A stretch of DNA of 64,000 nucleotides from CAVVAH01 sp963746175 (GCA_963746175.1 CAVVAH010000001.1:558001-622000), one strand, 5' to 3'. Positions 46,171-54,396 are shown, numbered from the stretch's first letter. Notes: generated from the letters alone by a model not told the origin. Numbers and translations: made by a program.

Positions 46171-47724
46171 TCAGCCTCGGCCTGCGAGCCGGTTGAAGTC
46201 TTCGACGTGGTGGCACTTCTCGAGGCCGGTCTCGTAGGTGATCCGGCCCTTCATCACCAGGTCGGCGAGGTGCTGGTCCATCGTGTGCATGCCGTGCTTC
46301 GCGCCGGCCTGCATCGCCGAGTAGATCTGGTGCGTCTTGCCCTCACGGATCAGGTTGCGGATCGCCGGGGTGGCCACCAGGACCTCGGTGGCGACCGCAC
46401 GACCGTGACCGTCCCGCGTCCTCGCGAGGGTCTGGCAGACGACGCCCTGCAGGGAGCTGGCGAGCTGGACGCGCACCTGCTGCTGCTGGTTGGTCGGGAA
46501 CACGTCGATGATCCGGTCGATCGTCTGGGCGGCGTCCTGGGTGTGCAGGGTCGCGAAGACCAGGTGGCCGGTCTCGGCCGCGGTCAGGGCCACCGAGATC
46601 GTCTCGAGGTCACGCATCTCGCCGACCAGGATGATGTCGGGGTCCTGGCGCAGCACGTGCTTGAGCGCGTTCTGGAAGGACCAGGTGTCCTCGCCGACCT
46701 CGCGCTGGTTGACGATGCACTTCTGGTGCCGGTGGAGGAACTCGATCGGGTCCTCGACGGTCATGATGTGCTCGCTGCGGGTGCGGTTCGCCAGGTCGAT
46801 CAGCGACGCGAGCGTGGTCGACTTGCCCGAGCCCGTCGGCCCGGTCACCAGCACGAAGCCACGGGAGAGCGAGGCGAAGTTCGCCACTGCAGGGGGGACG
46901 CCGAGGTCCTCGAGCTTCTTGATCTCGAACGGGATGATGCGGAACGCCGCACCGAGCGCGTCCCGCTGGCGGTAGATGTTGACGCGGAACCGGGCCCGGC
47001 CCGGGACGCTGTAGGCGAAGTCCAGCTCGAGGTTCTCCTCGAACTTCTCGCGCTGCTTCTGGGTCAGGGCGGCGTAGAGCACCCGCTGGATGACCGGCGG
47101 CGTGAGGATCGGGTGCTCCTCGAGCTGCTTGAGCTCACCGTTGAGGCGCACCGACGGACGGGCGCCCGACGTGAGGTGCAGGTCCGACGCGCCGGTGTCG
47201 AGCACGTGGACGAGCAGGTCGTTGAGGTTGACCTCCTCGCCTTCGAGGCCGGCCTCGGTCGAGGGCCGGACGTAGGCCGACTCCTCGGCCTCCGACTCCG
47301 CCATGAGCACCGAGCTCTCACCCGTGACCGGCACCACGTCGAAGGCGGCGGGAGCCGGCGGCAGTGTCGACGGTGCGGGCGTCGCCTGCTCGGGCACGTA
47401 GGCCGGAGCGGCGGCGGCGGGAGCCTCCGGCTCGGCAGAGAGCGGCGCGAGGTCGTAGCCGACCGGCTCGTACGCCGGCGCGGCCGGGGCCGACGGCTCA
47501 GGCTGCGCCTGGGGCGCGGCGGCGGCCGGCTCGAGGCCGTAGCCGCCGAGCGGGTCCGCGGCCGCCTGCGGCGCCACGGGCTCGGCGGGGGCGGTCTCCG
47601 CGACGAAGGAGTAGGTCCAGCCGGACCCCTGCTCCTCGGTCTCGGACGGGGCCGCGGGCGGCACCGGTACTGCAGCGAAGCCTCCCGGCTCGCTGGGCAC
47701 CGGCTGGTATCCGGACGTCTCCAC
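46171..47724 (-). CDS. pilT: PilT, twitching ATPase with long Pro/Ala-rich N-terminal extension
   Basis: Retraction ATPase. 517 aa; the PilT core (residues ~170-517) has NLNDLLVHVLDTGASDLHLT, Walker A GPTGSGKSTTLASL, Walker B DPDIILVGEMRD, His box TGHLVFATLHT and the PilT-specific AIRNLIREGKTHQIYSAMQA. The first ~165 residues are an Ala/Pro/Glu-rich low-complexity extension that typical ~345-aa PilT proteins lack. Start GTG at 47724 behind GAGAGGGG; a longer frame to 47883 runs over the promoter and is unlikely. A good sigma-28-like promoter lies ~57 nt upstream. Confidence 0.93.
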   Translation of the reverse strand: METSGYQPVPSEPGGFAAVPVPPAAPSETEEQGSGWTYSFVAETAPAEPVAPQAAADPLGGYGLEPAAAAPQAQPEPSAPAAPAYEPVGYDLAPLSAEPEAPAAAAPAYVPEQATPAPSTLPPAPAAFDVVPVTGESSVLMAESEAEESAYVRPSTEAGLEGEEVNLNDLLVHVLDTGASDLHLTSGARPSVRLNGELKQLEEHPILTPPVIQRVLYAALTQKQREKFEENLELDFAYSVPGRARFRVNIYRQRDALGAAFRIIPFEIKKLEDLGVPPAVANFASLSRGFVLVTGPTGSGKSTTLASLIDLANRTRSEHIMTVEDPIEFLHRHQKCIVNQREVGEDTWSFQNALKHVLRQDPDIILVGEMRDLETISVALTAAETGHLVFATLHTQDAAQTIDRIIDVFPTNQQQQVRVQLASSLQGVVCQTLARTRDGHGRAVATEVLVATPAIRNLIREGKTHQIYSAMQAGAKHGMHTMDQHLADLVMKGRITYETGLEKCHHVEDFNRLAGRG

Positions 47725-47780
47725 CTGCTGACCCCTCTCGCATCGCGCACCGCAGACCGCGGTACACCTGTCTCGCGTGA

Positions 47781-47809
47781 GGATCGGCCGGTCGGGGGCT
47801 GCGCTTGAG
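47781..47809 (-). promoter_or_regulatory. FliA/WhiG-like promoter for pilT-pilC
   Basis: CTCAAG (47809-47804), spacer of exactly 15 nt, GCCGATCC (47788-47781): six of eight match GCCGATAA. One of the two best sites in the set. About 57 nt to the pilT GTG. Confidence 0.7.
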
Positions 47810-47895
47810 CGCACCCGGCCACCCGGTCGCGGCATTGCCAAGTCTTGGGACTCAGCCCCGCGCTGTCGGACCTTCTCCGTCAACCACCATGTGGG

Positions 47896-47985
47896 GCCCC
47901 CGCGGGATCGCGAGCTTGCGAGCGATCTCCCCTGTTGCCCCCCGGGGTCCCCGCGGGATCGCGAGCCCGCGAGCGGTCTCGTGGG
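47896..47985. repeat. Palindromic repeat, CCGCGGGATCG family, copies 2 and 3
   Basis: Two units in tandem between pilB and pilT: CCCCCGCGGGATCGCGAGC-TT-GCGAGCGATCTCCCC and CCCCGCGGGATCGCGAGC-CC-GCGAGCGGTCTCGTGGGG. Each folds as an imperfect hairpin. Same sequence family as 18024-18100. The pilB-pilT gap of 267 bp holds this repeat and the pilT promoter, no gene. Confidence 0.75.
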
Positions 47986-47991
47986 GGAAGG

Positions 47992-49656
47992 CTAGACGAC
48001 GACGCGGAGGATCTCGTCGACCGAGGTGACGCCGGCGAGCACCTTGGCCAGGCCGTCCTCGCGCAGGGTCCTCATCCCCTGCTCCCGGGCGACCTGCTCG
48101 ATCGCGGTGGCCGAGGCCTTCTCGACGGCGAGGCGCTCGATCTCCTCGCTCACGACCATGACCTCGTGCAGCGCCAGCCGGCCCTTGTAGCCCGTCTTGG
48201 CACACACCGAGCAGCCCTTCGGCCGGAACAGCTCCGGCAACGGCTCGCCGTCGTCCCAGGGGAAGCGCGCGGCGACCAGGGCGTCCGCGGTCGGTGTGTA
48301 CGCCTCCTTGCACTTCGAGCAGAGCCGTCGCGCGAGCCGCTGCGCCAGCACGGCGTCCAGCGCGGACCCGACGAGGAACGGCTCGATGCCCATCTCGGTG
48401 AGACGGCTCACGGCGGACGGCGCGTCGTTGGTGTGCAGCGTGGAGAGCACGAGGTGACCGGTGAGCGCTGCCTCGACGGCGATCTGGCCGGTCTCGTGGT
48501 CGCGGATCTCGCCGATGAGCACGATGTCCGGGTCGGACCGGAGGATGGACCGCAGCGCCGAGGCGAACGTCAGGCCGGCCTTGTTATTGGTCTGCACCTG
48601 GTTGATGCCGGGCAGCCGGTACTCGACCGGGTCCTCGACGGTGATGACGTTGACCTCCGGCCGGCTGACGATGTTCAGCGTGGCGTAGAGCGTCGTCGAC
48701 TTGCCGGATCCCGTGGGGCCGGTCACCAGGATCATCCCGTACGGCTTCGTGAAGCTCCGTGAGTAGCGCTCGAAGTTGTCGTCGGAGAAGCCGAGGTCGG
48801 ACAGGTCCAGGCGGGCCGTGGAGTTGTCCAGGATGCGCATGACGACCTTCTCGCCCCACACCGTGGGGAGGGTCGCGACGCGCAGGTCGACCTTCTTGCC
48901 GTGGGCGTTGACCGAGAGACGGCCGTCCTGCGGGATGCGGCGCTCGGCGATGTTGATGTCGGCCATGATCTTCAGGCGGCTGATGACGCCGGACTGGATG
49001 GCCTTCGGCGAGCGCATCACCTCGTGCAGTACGCCGTCGATACGGAACCGGACCCGCAGGTCGGTCTCCGTCGGCTCCAGGTGGATGTCCGACGCGCGGT
49101 CCTGGATCGCCTGGGTGATGAGCAGGTTGACGTACTTGACGATCGGGGCGTCCTCGACGATCTCCTTGACCTTGGAGAGGTCGTCCTCCTCGTCGCCCTG
49201 GTCCAGGACGCTGGTGAGGTCGTCGAGCGCGTCGTCGGCGCGGTAGTAGCGGTCGATGGCCGCAGCCACGTCGGCGCGCGTCGCGACGACCGGCTTGACC
49301 TCGAGGCCCGTGAGGGACCGGATGTCGTCGATGGCGAAGACGTTCGCCGGATCGGCCATGGCGACGAGCAGCCGGCCGTCCTCGAAGCCGATCGGTATCG
49401 CCGAGTGGCGGCGGCAGACCGGTCCCGGCACGCGGCCGACAGCAGACCCGTCGACGGCGAAGTCGGAGAGGTCGACGAAGCGCAGGCCGATCTGGGTGGC
49501 CAGGGCGGACACGAGCTGGGACTCCGTCAGCACGCCCTGCTCGATGAGCACCCGGCCCAGGGCGCGGCCGGCGCGCTGCTGCTCCTCGTAGGCAGCCTCG
49601 AGCTGGGTATGGCTGACCAGCCCGCCCTCGAGCAGGATGTCGCCCAGCTGCTTCAC
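47992..49656 (-). CDS. pilB: PilB, pilus extension ATPase with MshEN-like N-terminal domain
   Basis: Powers pilus assembly. 554 aa. The N-terminal ~150 residues are a GspE_N/MshEN domain in two repeats (LGDILLEGGLVSHTQLEAAY; LGRVLIEQGVLTESQLVSAL), a fold that binds c-di-GMP in MshE and several PilB proteins. Core: DRASDIHLEPTETDLRVRFR, Walker A GPTGSGKSTTLYAT, Walker B DPDIVLIGEIRD, His box TGHLVLSTLHT and the zinc cysteines CSKC and CSVC. ATG at 49656. Only a weak promoter candidate (CTACAG-N15-CCCGAT) is seen upstream; it may be read from the roadblock promoter. Confidence 0.95.
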   Translation of the reverse strand: MKQLGDILLEGGLVSHTQLEAAYEEQQRAGRALGRVLIEQGVLTESQLVSALATQIGLRFVDLSDFAVDGSAVGRVPGPVCRRHSAIPIGFEDGRLLVAMADPANVFAIDDIRSLTGLEVKPVVATRADVAAAIDRYYRADDALDDLTSVLDQGDEEDDLSKVKEIVEDAPIVKYVNLLITQAIQDRASDIHLEPTETDLRVRFRIDGVLHEVMRSPKAIQSGVISRLKIMADINIAERRIPQDGRLSVNAHGKKVDLRVATLPTVWGEKVVMRILDNSTARLDLSDLGFSDDNFERYSRSFTKPYGMILVTGPTGSGKSTTLYATLNIVSRPEVNVITVEDPVEYRLPGINQVQTNNKAGLTFASALRSILRSDPDIVLIGEIRDHETGQIAVEAALTGHLVLSTLHTNDAPSAVSRLTEMGIEPFLVGSALDAVLAQRLARRLCSKCKEAYTPTADALVAARFPWDDGEPLPELFRPKGCSVCAKTGYKGRLALHEVMVVSEEIERLAVEKASATAIEQVAREQGMRTLREDGLAKVLAGVTSVDEILRVVV

Positions 49657-49760
49657 GCGCCGTCCCTTCGCAAGAGCCTCGAGTCGTTCCCCTGACCATC
49701 GGGTCGGGAGCGTCGTTCCTGTAGGTGCCGCCGGCGGGCGACCCGGTCACCGCCGGCGGG

Positions 49761-49946
49761 TCACCAGTGGGCGAGCAGGGCCGCGACCTGACCCATCGAG
49801 CGGGCGATCGCCGACCCGGCCGGGAGCACTTCCTCGTGCCCGTCCGTCAGCACCAGCGTGACCCGCACCGGCGGGTCCGGACGGCGGTGCCGACCGGCCG
49901 CCAGCCAGCTGCCGGCGAGGTGGGCCAGCTCCCGGAGCCCTGCCAT
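49761..49946 (-). CDS. Small unrecognised protein between the GTPase gene and pilB
   Basis: 61 aa (MAGLRELAHLAGSW at the start, VRVTLVLTDGHEEVLPAGSA in the middle, ending AALLAHW). No family recognised. The middle looks like one beta-strand pair with a charged turn. The ATG is 4 nt after the GTPase stop, spacing that fits an operon. It could be a real regulator or chance; only its placement argues for it. Confidence 0.45.
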   Translation of the reverse strand: MAGLRELAHLAGSWLAAGRHRRPDPPVRVTLVLTDGHEEVLPAGSAIARSMGQVAALLAHW

Positions 49947-49950
49947 GTCC

Positions 49951-50526
49951 CTAGACCCGTACGGCCTCGGCCTCGACCTCGTCGAGCACCGCGTAGAGAA
50001 GGGCGAGGAGCACGTTCTTCACGGACTCCTTGTCGGTCGCGTCGCAGGTCAGGACGGCGACGTCCGACGGCACGTCGAGCCGCGACCGGACGCTCTCGAC
50101 CAGCGCGTGGTCGTCGCCGGCGGCGCGGTTGAGCGCGACGACGTACGGCACGCGGGCCATGGTGCGGAACGCCTCGAGGATGCTCGCCGCCTCCTGCACC
50201 GACTCCTCGCGCTCGGCGTCGACCAGCAGCAGGTAGCCGATCATGCCCTCGCCGAGGATCTCCCACATGAAGTCGAAGCGGTCCTGCCCGGGCGTGCCGA
50301 ACAGGTAGAGGACCAGGTCGCGGTCGATCGTGATGCGACCGAAGTCCATCGCCACGGTCGTCTCGGCCTTGCGCTTGCGCGTCGAGTCGGTGATCCCGCG
50401 CTCGGTGGAGAGCACGGTGATCTCGCTGATCGTCCGGATGAGGGTCGTCTTGCCGGCCGCGAAGGGGCCGGTGACGACCACCTTGACGGCCTGGCCCCCG
50501 CGGCGTCGGGCGCGTGCGGTCGCCAT
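49951..50526 (-). CDS. MglA/CvnD-like small GTPase
   Basis: Ras-like GTPase of the COG2229/CvnD group, related to MglA. 191 aa. Walker A is GPFAAGKTTLIRTIS, switch region TDSTRKRKAETTVAMDFG, G3 variant LFGTPGQDRFDFMW and a non-canonical G4, VVALNRAAGD (NxxxGD instead of NKxD). Together with the roadblock gene two places upstream it forms a GTPase/GAP-like pair as in MglA-MglB or streptomycete conservons, but without the histidine kinase and DUF742 genes of a conservon. Stop-start overlap with the DUF4388 gene (TGATG). Confidence 0.88.
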   Translation of the reverse strand: MATARARRRGGQAVKVVVTGPFAAGKTTLIRTISEITVLSTERGITDSTRKRKAETTVAMDFGRITIDRDLVLYLFGTPGQDRFDFMWEILGEGMIGYLLLVDAEREESVQEAASILEAFRTMARVPYVVALNRAAGDDHALVESVRSRLDVPSDVAVLTCDATDKESVKNVLLALLYAVLDEVEAEAVRV

Positions 50527-51797
50527 CAGAGTCCTCTCACACCGGCGATGAGCCGCAGCATGAGGCTGCGGTTGACGTTGGGGTCCCGCTCGATCACCGA
50601 ACCGGCGGGGTCGGGCGCGGTGGCGGTGGCGCCGACCACGTCGCCCACCGTGGCGGACGGACCGGCCTGCACCGGGACGGTGCGCAGTCCGGGCGACGGC
50701 GTGGGGGCTCCGACCTCGTCGAAGTCGGCCTGCCGCTTGGGCAGGAACGGCTCGGGTCGCGGCGGGACGACGTCCTGCGGCACGTGCGCGCCGCCGAGCA
50801 TCGTGGGGCCGCCATCGGACGACGCGGTGGCCAGCTCACGGTCGCCGGCGTCGTCGGAGTCGTCGGTCGGGGCGATCTCGTGCGCAGGCGCGTCCGACGA
50901 CCCGTCGGCGCGGGCCGCGTCGTGGTCGGGCCGCTCGGCGGTGGCCGGTTCGGCGGCGGTCGGTGAGGAGTCCTCGTCGGCGGTCGCCTCGACCGGTTCC
51001 TGGACCGGGACGAACGGCTGCCCCTCGAGCGGAGCGAGCAGCGCCTGACGGCGGACGACGACGGCCACGTGGTCGTCGGCTGCGCCGTCCTCGCCCTCGG
51101 CCGGACGCACCTCGAGCAGGCCGCGCTGCACGAGCGCAGCGAGCGTGGACACGACGGCGTACTGGCCGCTGCCGGTGAGGTCGACCAGGTCCGTCACGGT
51201 GCGGCGGCCGTCGACGAGGGCCAGCAGCGACCACTCCTCCCGGCTCACCTGCGGGTCGACCGGCAGGACGACGGGCATCGCGAGGACGGCGCGCGGGGAC
51301 GGCACGACCTGCGAGACGGTCTCCCAGCTGGCACGGCGGGCCTCGGCGTCGGCGAGGACGCTCTCGACGGCCAGCGTGACGCCGACGTCGTCGGGGTTGG
51401 TCTCGTCGACCACGAACGCGAAGTCGCCGTTGCGCCAGCGGAGCAGGTCGAAGACCGCGTCGACGGACTGATCGGTCGCGGCCCGGCGCAGCAGCTCGGC
51501 GTCGACGGCCTCCTGCTGGAGCAGCGCCCGGACCACACCCGTGCCGTCCCCCGCCGAGGCGGCCTCGACGGCCTTGCCGAGCGCGTCGTCGTCGACGGTG
51601 CCGCTGCCGACGAGGCGGCGGGCCAGCGGCTGCCGTGAGCTGTCGGCGGAGGCGCCGGTCACCTGGCCGCCGGCGAAGAACACGACGCCGTCGGAGCCGT
51701 CGTGGGCCAGGTGCAGCCCACCTGTCTTCTTGGTGAAGCTCAGCAGCTGGAAGATGTCCGGCAGGCTGAACGCGTCGAGCGAGCCCTCGAGCTTCAT
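50526..51797 (-). CDS. DUF4388 (PATAN-type) domain protein
   Basis: 423 aa. The N-terminal DUF4388/PATAN domain (residues ~1-110) begins MKLEGSLDAFSLPDIFQLLS, then GGLHLAHDGSDGVVFFAGGQ. A winged-helix-like middle part follows (SLLALVDGRRTVTDLVDLTG; YAVVSTLAALVQRGLLEVRP). The C-terminal ~150 residues are acidic, Pro/Ala-rich and probably disordered, ending in NRSLMLRLIAGVRGL. PATAN proteins elsewhere act with GTPases and T4P or chemosensory systems as adaptors. Encoded between the roadblock and GTPase genes. Confidence 0.82.
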   Translation of the reverse strand: MKLEGSLDAFSLPDIFQLLSFTKKTGGLHLAHDGSDGVVFFAGGQVTGASADSSRQPLARRLVGSGTVDDDALGKAVEAASAGDGTGVVRALLQQEAVDAELLRRAATDQSVDAVFDLLRWRNGDFAFVVDETNPDDVGVTLAVESVLADAEARRASWETVSQVVPSPRAVLAMPVVLPVDPQVSREEWSLLALVDGRRTVTDLVDLTGSGQYAVVSTLAALVQRGLLEVRPAEGEDGAADDHVAVVVRRQALLAPLEGQPFVPVQEPVEATADEDSSPTAAEPATAERPDHDAARADGSSDAPAHEIAPTDDSDDAGDRELATASSDGGPTMLGGAHVPQDVVPPRPEPFLPKRQADFDEVGAPTPSPGLRTVPVQAGPSATVGDVVGATATAPDPAGSVIERDPNVNRSLMLRLIAGVRGL

Positions 51798-51798
51798 G

Positions 51799-52326
51799 TC
51801 AGCTCCAGCTCGGCGACTCGGCGGTCGAGCCCTCCGGCTGCGGTGCCACGACCTGCAACGGGGCCGGCTCGGCGGCGACGGTCTCGTACGACATCTCGAC
51901 CTTCAGCGCGGCACCGACCGCGGCAGCGGCGCGGCGCACCTCGAAGAGCATCAGACCGACCTTGGCGCCCTTGGCCGCGACCGCGACCAGCACGGCCTCG
52001 TCGTCGGCGGAGACGAGGAAGACGGTGCCGTCCTCGCCCTCGACGTAGACCTGGGACAGCTCGCCGCGGCCGAGGCCCTCGGCGGCGCGCTCGCCCAGCG
52101 ACAGCAGGGCCGCGCTCATGGCGGCGACCCGGTCCTCGTCCATGGCGGCGGGCAGGGCGGAGGCCATCGCGAGGCCGTCGAAGGAGACCACGGAGGCGGC
52201 CTCGATCTCGGGGACCTGGCCCACCAGCTCGGCAAGGATGCGGTCCAGCCGGCTGGACCGGCTCTCGCCCGTGACCGAGTGGCTCCCCGGGGTGTCCCGC
52301 GGGGTGTCGCCGTACGCTGCGCTCAT
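51799..52326 (-). CDS. Roadblock/LC7 domain protein (MglB-like)
   Basis: 175 aa. A polar N-terminal tail of ~30 residues, then the roadblock fold: LDRILAELVGQVPEIEAASV, VSFDGLAMASALPA, MSAALLSLGERAAEGLGRGE and GTVFLVSADDEAVLVAVAAK. Roadblock dimers act as GTPase-activating or scaffold partners of MglA-type GTPases, and one is encoded two genes downstream. Start ATG at 52326 with GAGGTGG. First gene behind the best sigma-28-like promoter. Confidence 0.88.
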   Translation of the reverse strand: MSAAYGDTPRDTPGSHSVTGESRSSRLDRILAELVGQVPEIEAASVVSFDGLAMASALPAAMDEDRVAAMSAALLSLGERAAEGLGRGELSQVYVEGEDGTVFLVSADDEAVLVAVAAKGAKVGLMLFEVRRAAAAVGAALKVEMSYETVAAEPAPLQVVAPQPEGSTAESPSWS

Positions 52327-52379
52327 CGTCCACCTCGTGCCGCTGCCGCGAGCCTGCTTCGGCCCGTTCCGTCCCTGAC

Positions 52380-52408
52380 CCATCGGCGGGACCGCCCGAT
52401 GGCTTGAG
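52380..52408 (-). promoter_or_regulatory. FliA/WhiG-like promoter for the roadblock-DUF4388-GTPase unit
   Basis: CTCAAG (52408-52403), exactly 15 nt, GCCGATGG (52387-52380). About 53 nt upstream of the roadblock ATG. Together with the pilT site it is the closest match to CTCAAG-N15-GCCGAT. Confidence 0.7.
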
Positions 52409-52461
52409 CGGCGGTCCGTCGGAGGCCGGGTCCCCCGGTCGGAGGACCGCGGACTGGCGAC

Positions 52462-53284
52462 TCAGGCGCGCAGCGCGCGCTCGCCGGCGGCTCGCAGGAC
52501 GGGCACCAGATCGGCCGGGTCGGCCTCGACCCCGGTCATGAGCAGCACCTGGAGCGCGCCCTGGTGCGCGAGCAGGTCGAGGCCGTCGACGACCGGCGCG
52601 GAGCGGGCGACCCAGGCCGCCGCGAGCGGTGTGGGCCACGGGTCGTAGAGCACCTCGAAGAGCGCCCCGACGTGGCGCGGCACGCTCGCGACGAGGTGGT
52701 CGGTCGCTCCCGCGGCAGCCGTGCTGACGACCAGCGGGGCGCCCAGCCCGTCAGCCGCCCGGGCCCACGGCTCCACCTCGAGGGCGACCCCGGCGGCGGT
52801 CGCCGCGGCGACCAGTCCGTCGCGGCGCGCCGGGTCCCGGACGTAGGCGCGGACCCGGCCGGCCCGCCCCGCCAGCGCCACCAGCGCAGACCGTCCGGTC
52901 GCGCCGCCGCCGAGCAGCACGGCCTCCTCGACCTCACCGATCCCTGCCGCCGTCATGGCGGCGGCCATGCCGGGGACGTCGGTGTTCTCCCCCACCCGCC
53001 GACGGTCCCGGAGCAGCACAGTGTTCGCTCCCCCGGCCATCTCGACGACCGGCGAGGCCGCGTCGAGCAGCGGCAGGACGGCCGCCTTCAGCGGCATCGT
53101 CAGCGACAGCCCGGCCCAGCTCCGGTCCAAGGCTGCCGAGGAAGCCCGCCAGGCCGGCCTCGTCGACCTCGTGGGCGTCGTACTGCCACCCGGTCAGCCC
53201 GAGGTGCGCGTACGCCGCCCGGTGCAGGACCGGGGACAGCGAGTGGGCCACCGGCGACCCGAGCACGGCCGCCCGGTGCGTCAC
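52462..53284 (-). CDS. aroE: Shikimate dehydrogenase (frameshift near 53128)
   Basis: NADPH-dependent reduction of dehydroshikimate. Start GTG at 53284, overlapping the mltG stop (GTGA). The N-terminal piece has VLGSPVAHSLSPVLHRAAY (substrate loop SxSLSPxxH). The frame shifts near 53128 after GFLGSL, and the rest follows as WAGLSLTMPLKAAVLPLLD with the catalytic Lys, then GGANTVL, the Asp in GENTDVPG and the NADP loop LLGGGATGRSALVALA. About 274 aa when corrected. Completes the shikimate set with aroC, K, B and Q on the far side of the pil locus. Confidence 0.92.
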
Positions 53285-54396
53285 TGGTTCGACTTGAGCT
53301 CGTCCTTGAACCGCAGGAACTCCTGGTAGTCGCCGGTGAACTTCGTGGTGCCCTTCTCCGGGTCGGTCGTGACGAAGTAGAGCCAGTCGCCGGGCGTCGG
53401 GTTGACCGCCGCGGTCAGCGCCGCGAGGCCGGGCGAGTTGATCGGCGCCGGCGGCAGACCCTGGTTCTTGTACGTGTTGTAGGGCGAGTCGGCACCGAGG
53501 TCCTCGTAGGTCACGATCTCCTTGTCGGCCTTGAGCGCGTAGTTGACCGTGGAGTCGAACTGCAGCGGCATGTTCTGCGCGAGCCGGTTGTAGACGACGC
53601 GGGAGACCTTGCCGAAGTCCTCGGCGTTGCGAGCCTCGGCCTCGACCAGGCTGGCGATGACGACGATCTCCTCCGGCGTGCGGTTCGTCCTCGCCACGCC
53701 GGCCTGGTCCGCCGCCTTGCCGTACGCCGTGAACAGCTGCTCGAGGACCGAGTCGGCGGTGGCGTCGGGCTGCACGTCGTAGGTCGCCGGGTAGAGGAAG
53801 CCCTCCGGGTTGTCGTCGGCGTAGTCGGGCAGGCCGAGCGCGGCGCTCTTCTTCAGTGCCTTCTCGTAGTCCTTGAGGGGCAGCTCGGTGTCCTTGGCGA
53901 GCTTCTGCAGCGTCTCGTCCAGCCGCAGGCCCTCGGGCAGCGTGACCCGGGCCTGGATGCGGGCCGACGGGTCGAGCACCGCGGCGAGGGCGTCGGCGGC
54001 GGTCATCTTGCGCTGCAGCTGGTAGAAGCCCGGCTGGAGCTGGGACGCGTCCGGGTCGGCGTACGCCGCCTCGACGAACGCCTGGGTGCTCTTGACGACG
54101 TCCTCGGCCTTGAGGGTCTGGGCGACATCGGCCGACGTGTCGCCGGACTTCACCTCGATGACCACCTGGCCCTCCCCGGGGCCGGGGTAGTCCGGCGCGC
54201 TGGAGGAGGAGAAGACGTCCTTGACCTTGGCGACCCCGCCGAGCGCGAGCACGGCCACCCCGCCGAGGACACCGGCGACCAGGAGCAGCGAGAGGACGAC
54301 CGCCAGCGCTGCCTTGCCGGGGCCGCCCGTCTTCTTGCGGCGACGGCGCCGCCGCGGCCGCGTCTCCTCCTCCGACCACACGGACAGATCGGTCAT
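53281..54396 (-). CDS. mltG: MltG endolytic murein transglycosylase
   Basis: Cuts nascent glycan strands and sets their length. 371 aa. Arg/Lys-rich cytoplasmic start (RPRRRRRRKKTG), one membrane helix ~28-52 (AALAVVLSLLLVAGVLGGVA), a LysM-like domain (VVIEVKSGDTSADVAQTLK), then the YceG catalytic domain with GFLYPATYDV, the catalytic Glu in ASLVEAEARN, FGKVSRVVYNRLAQNMPLQF and YNTYKNQGLPPAPINSPGLA. The ATG at 54396 overlaps the ruvX stop (ATGA). Confidence 0.95.
   Translation of the reverse strand: MTDLSVWSEEETRPRRRRRRKKTGGPGKAALAVVLSLLLVAGVLGGVAVLALGGVAKVKDVFSSSSAPDYPGPGEGQVVIEVKSGDTSADVAQTLKAEDVVKSTQAFVEAAYADPDASQLQPGFYQLQRKMTAADALAAVLDPSARIQARVTLPEGLRLDETLQKLAKDTELPLKDYEKALKKSAALGLPDYADDNPEGFLYPATYDVQPDATADSVLEQLFTAYGKAADQAGVARTNRTPEEIVVIASLVEAEARNAEDFGKVSRVVYNRLAQNMPLQFDSTVNYALKADKEIVTYEDLGADSPYNTYKNQGLPPAPINSPGLAALTAAVNPTPGDWLYFVTTDPEKGTTKFTGDYQEFLRFKDELKSNQ

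Noticed and set aside
49684..49712. Sigma-28-like promoter for pilB (CTACAG-N15-CCCGAT)
   Set aside because: The -35 is a poor match and the -10 partial; not strong enough to annotate.
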